From the NCBI GenBank assembly GCA_023264215.1, contig JALQSY010000090.1, positions 1 through 7,102 on the forward strand: a stretch of DNA of 7,102 nucleotides. Direction: 5' to 3'. The stretch is from Candidatus Nanopelagicales bacterium (GTDB taxonomy: Bacteria > Actinomycetota > Actinomycetes > S36-B12). The notes under the pieces were generated by a model, which ran no database searches, was not told the origin of the DNA, and worked only from the letters and a program-made list of their open reading frames with translations. The position numbers were made by a program, and so were the translations under genes. Below, in pieces: positions 5,935-7,102 of the stretch (within the stretch, counting starts at the first letter, position 1; every line of letters begins with the position of its first letter).

Positions 5935-6831
5935 GTGGGCGATCGCTCCACGCGGTTCCTATGGCCCGTCCTCGGCCTCCCCGCGATGGTGTGGATTGCG
6001 CTGTTCTTCCTCGTCCCGTTCTATGTCGTCCTGTGCGTGTCCTTCGGCACGGTCGATCCGGTGTTCCGCTCGCCGGTGCCGATCTGGAATCCCCTCGAGT
6101 GGCAGTTCACGCAGGTGGGTGTCGTGTGGGATCGGCTGGTCGGGCCGGACAACTTCTACCTCCCCGCTGTCCTGCGCACCCTGCTCTACGTCGTCATCGC
6201 GGTGGTGTCCTGCCTGATCATCGCGTTCCCCGTCGCCTACTTCACCGCGCGCTACGCCGGCAAGTACAAGGGCCTGGTTCTCGCGCTCCTCGTGGCCCCG
6301 TTCTTCATCTCCTACATGATGCGCATGCTGGCCTGGATCAACCTGCTCCAGCCCGACGGACTGGTCAACGCCATCATCACGCTCGGCGGCACCGTGCCGC
6401 TCGACATCAACTGGTTGAGTGGCAATCCCTACACCGTCGTCATGGGACTGATCTACGGCTACGTGCCCTACATGCTGCTCCCGCTCTTCGCCGCGCTCGA
6501 TCGCATCAGCCCGAGCCTGCTCGAGGCGGCGCGTGATCTCGGGGCGAGCGGCTTCGACCTCTTCCGACGCGTGATCCTGCCAATGAGCCTGCCCGGCATC
6601 GTCGCGGGCACGCTGCTCATCTCCCTGCCGATGATGGGCGACTACTTCACCTCGGACATGCTGTCCAAGTCGCCCAACACCGCGATGATCGGCAACCTCA
6701 TCAACCTGTCGATTGCCACACCGGGCCAGTCGGGACAGGCGGGCGCCCTGCTCATCCTCGTGCTGCTGGTGCTGCTCGTCCCGATGATCTTGTACACGCG
6801 AAGCAACGCCCGGGCGGAGGTGCGGTCATGA
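5935..6831 (+). CDS. PotB-like ABC transporter permease
   Basis: Inner-membrane permease of 298 residues, one half of the translocation pore for the PotD-like receptor. About six hydrophobic segments are visible near residues 9-37, 79-104, 113-138, 165-187, 212-237 and 265-290. The cytoplasmic coupling loop carries the EAA motif E197-A-A-R-D-L-G203 followed by RRVILPMSLPGI, which docks on the ATPase. The length is normal for the family. GTG at 5935 directly follows the TAG of the receptor gene with no spacer and in the same frame. AAGG at 5920-5923 is a weak ribosome binding site 11 bases away, so translation probably depends on coupling to the upstream gene. The TGA stop overlaps the next start as ATGA. 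The order receptor-PotB-PotC is conserved in type, only the ATPase being elsewhere. Confidence 0.93.
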   Translation: MGDRSTRFLWPVLGLPAMVWIALFFLVPFYVVLCVSFGTVDPVFRSPVPIWNPLEWQFTQVGVVWDRLVGPDNFYLPAVLRTLLYVVIAVVSCLIIAFPVAYFTARYAGKYKGLVLALLVAPFFISYMMRMLAWINLLQPDGLVNAIITLGGTVPLDINWLSGNPYTVVMGLIYGYVPYMLLPLFAALDRISPSLLEAARDLGASGFDLFRRVILPMSLPGIVAGTLLISLPMMGDYFTSDMLSKSPNTAMIGNLINLSIATPGQSGQAGALLILVLLVLLVPMILYTRSNARAEVRS

Positions 6832-7102
6832 CGGTTTCCGCTGCTCCGGCCGAGGCGATCCTCGAGGAGTCCAAGGGCGGCCGGCGCCGCCGTCTGCGCG
6901 GGACATCCGACGCCCGCGCGTACGGACTTGCCGCGATCACCATCGTCTACCTGCTGTGGGCCCTCGTCCCCGTGGCCATCACGGTGCTGTTCTCCTTCAA
7001 CGAGGGGCGCTCGCGCAGCACCTGGCAGGGCTTCTCCCTGCGCTGGTACACGTGGGACCCCGACGGCTCGGTCCTCAACGACGAGTCGATCCGCAACGCG
7101 CT
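6828..7102 (+). CDS. PotC-like ABC transporter permease (5' part, truncated by window end)
   Basis: ATG 6828 overlaps the preceding stop as ATGA and has a strong GGAGG (6816-6820) seven bases upstream. Ninety-one codons are open to the end of the window. After a basic cytoplasmic stretch (residues 16-24, GGRRRRLR) comes one transmembrane segment at about 31-55, then WQGFSLRWYTW (66-76), the conserved extracytoplasmic text before TM2 of PotC-type permeases, and IRNA at the start of the next helix. The EAA loop lies beyond the window. It should pair with the PotB-like permease to form the pore. The gene is incomplete only because of the window boundary. Confidence 0.9.
   Translation, partial: MTVSAAPAEAILEESKGGRRRRLRGTSDARAYGLAAITIVYLLWALVPVAITVLFSFNEGRSRSTWQGFSLRWYTWDPDGSVLNDESIRNA

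Noticed and set aside
5932..5937. TAG at 5932 as a nonsense mutation splitting a receptor-permease fusion
   Set aside because: The receptor ends at the usual family position (FKAGA) and the permease begins at a normal N-terminus, so they are two complete adjacent genes.

Overview
The window reads as chromosome of a high-GC actinobacterium. The evidence is strongly GC-biased third codon positions, GTG starts, a combined Tat/lipoprotein signal on the binding protein, a probable leaderless gene behind a TAGGAT -10 box, and frequent 'gcggatgc'-type codon pairs. A Micrococcales/Microbacteriaceae-like host is my best guess, but this is an inference from style and not from a marker gene. There are no rRNAs, tRNAs, mobile elements or CRISPR arrays, and coding density is high.

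Layout. (1) The first 70 bases are the 3' end of a plus-strand gene whose last residues match the C-terminal signature of acyl-CoA dehydrogenases. Ten bases later comes a 665-residue fused NDP-forming acyl-CoA synthetase, apparently in the same operon. (2) A 156-base gap holds a perfect 28-bp palindrome made of two abutting LacI-type operators, followed by a promoter-like -35/-10 pair. This pair leads into a Rieske non-heme iron oxygenase alpha subunit, which looks like its own transcription unit. (3) The oxygenase gene meets, stop codon against stop codon, a minus-strand PotA-type ABC ATPase; the two stops share a CTAG. (4) A divergent 95-128 base control region with several inverted repeats separates the ATPase from a plus-strand operon. 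That operon encodes a PotD-like Tat lipoprotein, a PotB-like permease and, cut by the window end, a PotC-like permease.

How the parts fit. The four ABC genes make a complete PotABCD-type importer whose ATPase is transcribed away from the rest. The binding protein keeps the acidic residues that hold amino groups in E. coli PotD but has lost one or two of its tryptophans, so the ligand is probably an organic cation other than, or in addition to, spermidine/putrescine. The Rieske enzyme resembles the group containing glycine-betaine, stachydrine and carnitine monooxygenases. The acyl-CoA dehydrogenase/synthetase pair could activate and oxidise the resulting carboxylate. An uptake plus demethylation/hydroxylation plus CoA-activation module for an amine or betaine-type compound is a reasonable hypothesis, not a demonstrated one. 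The oxygenase's reductase partner and the LacI-type regulator are not in the window.
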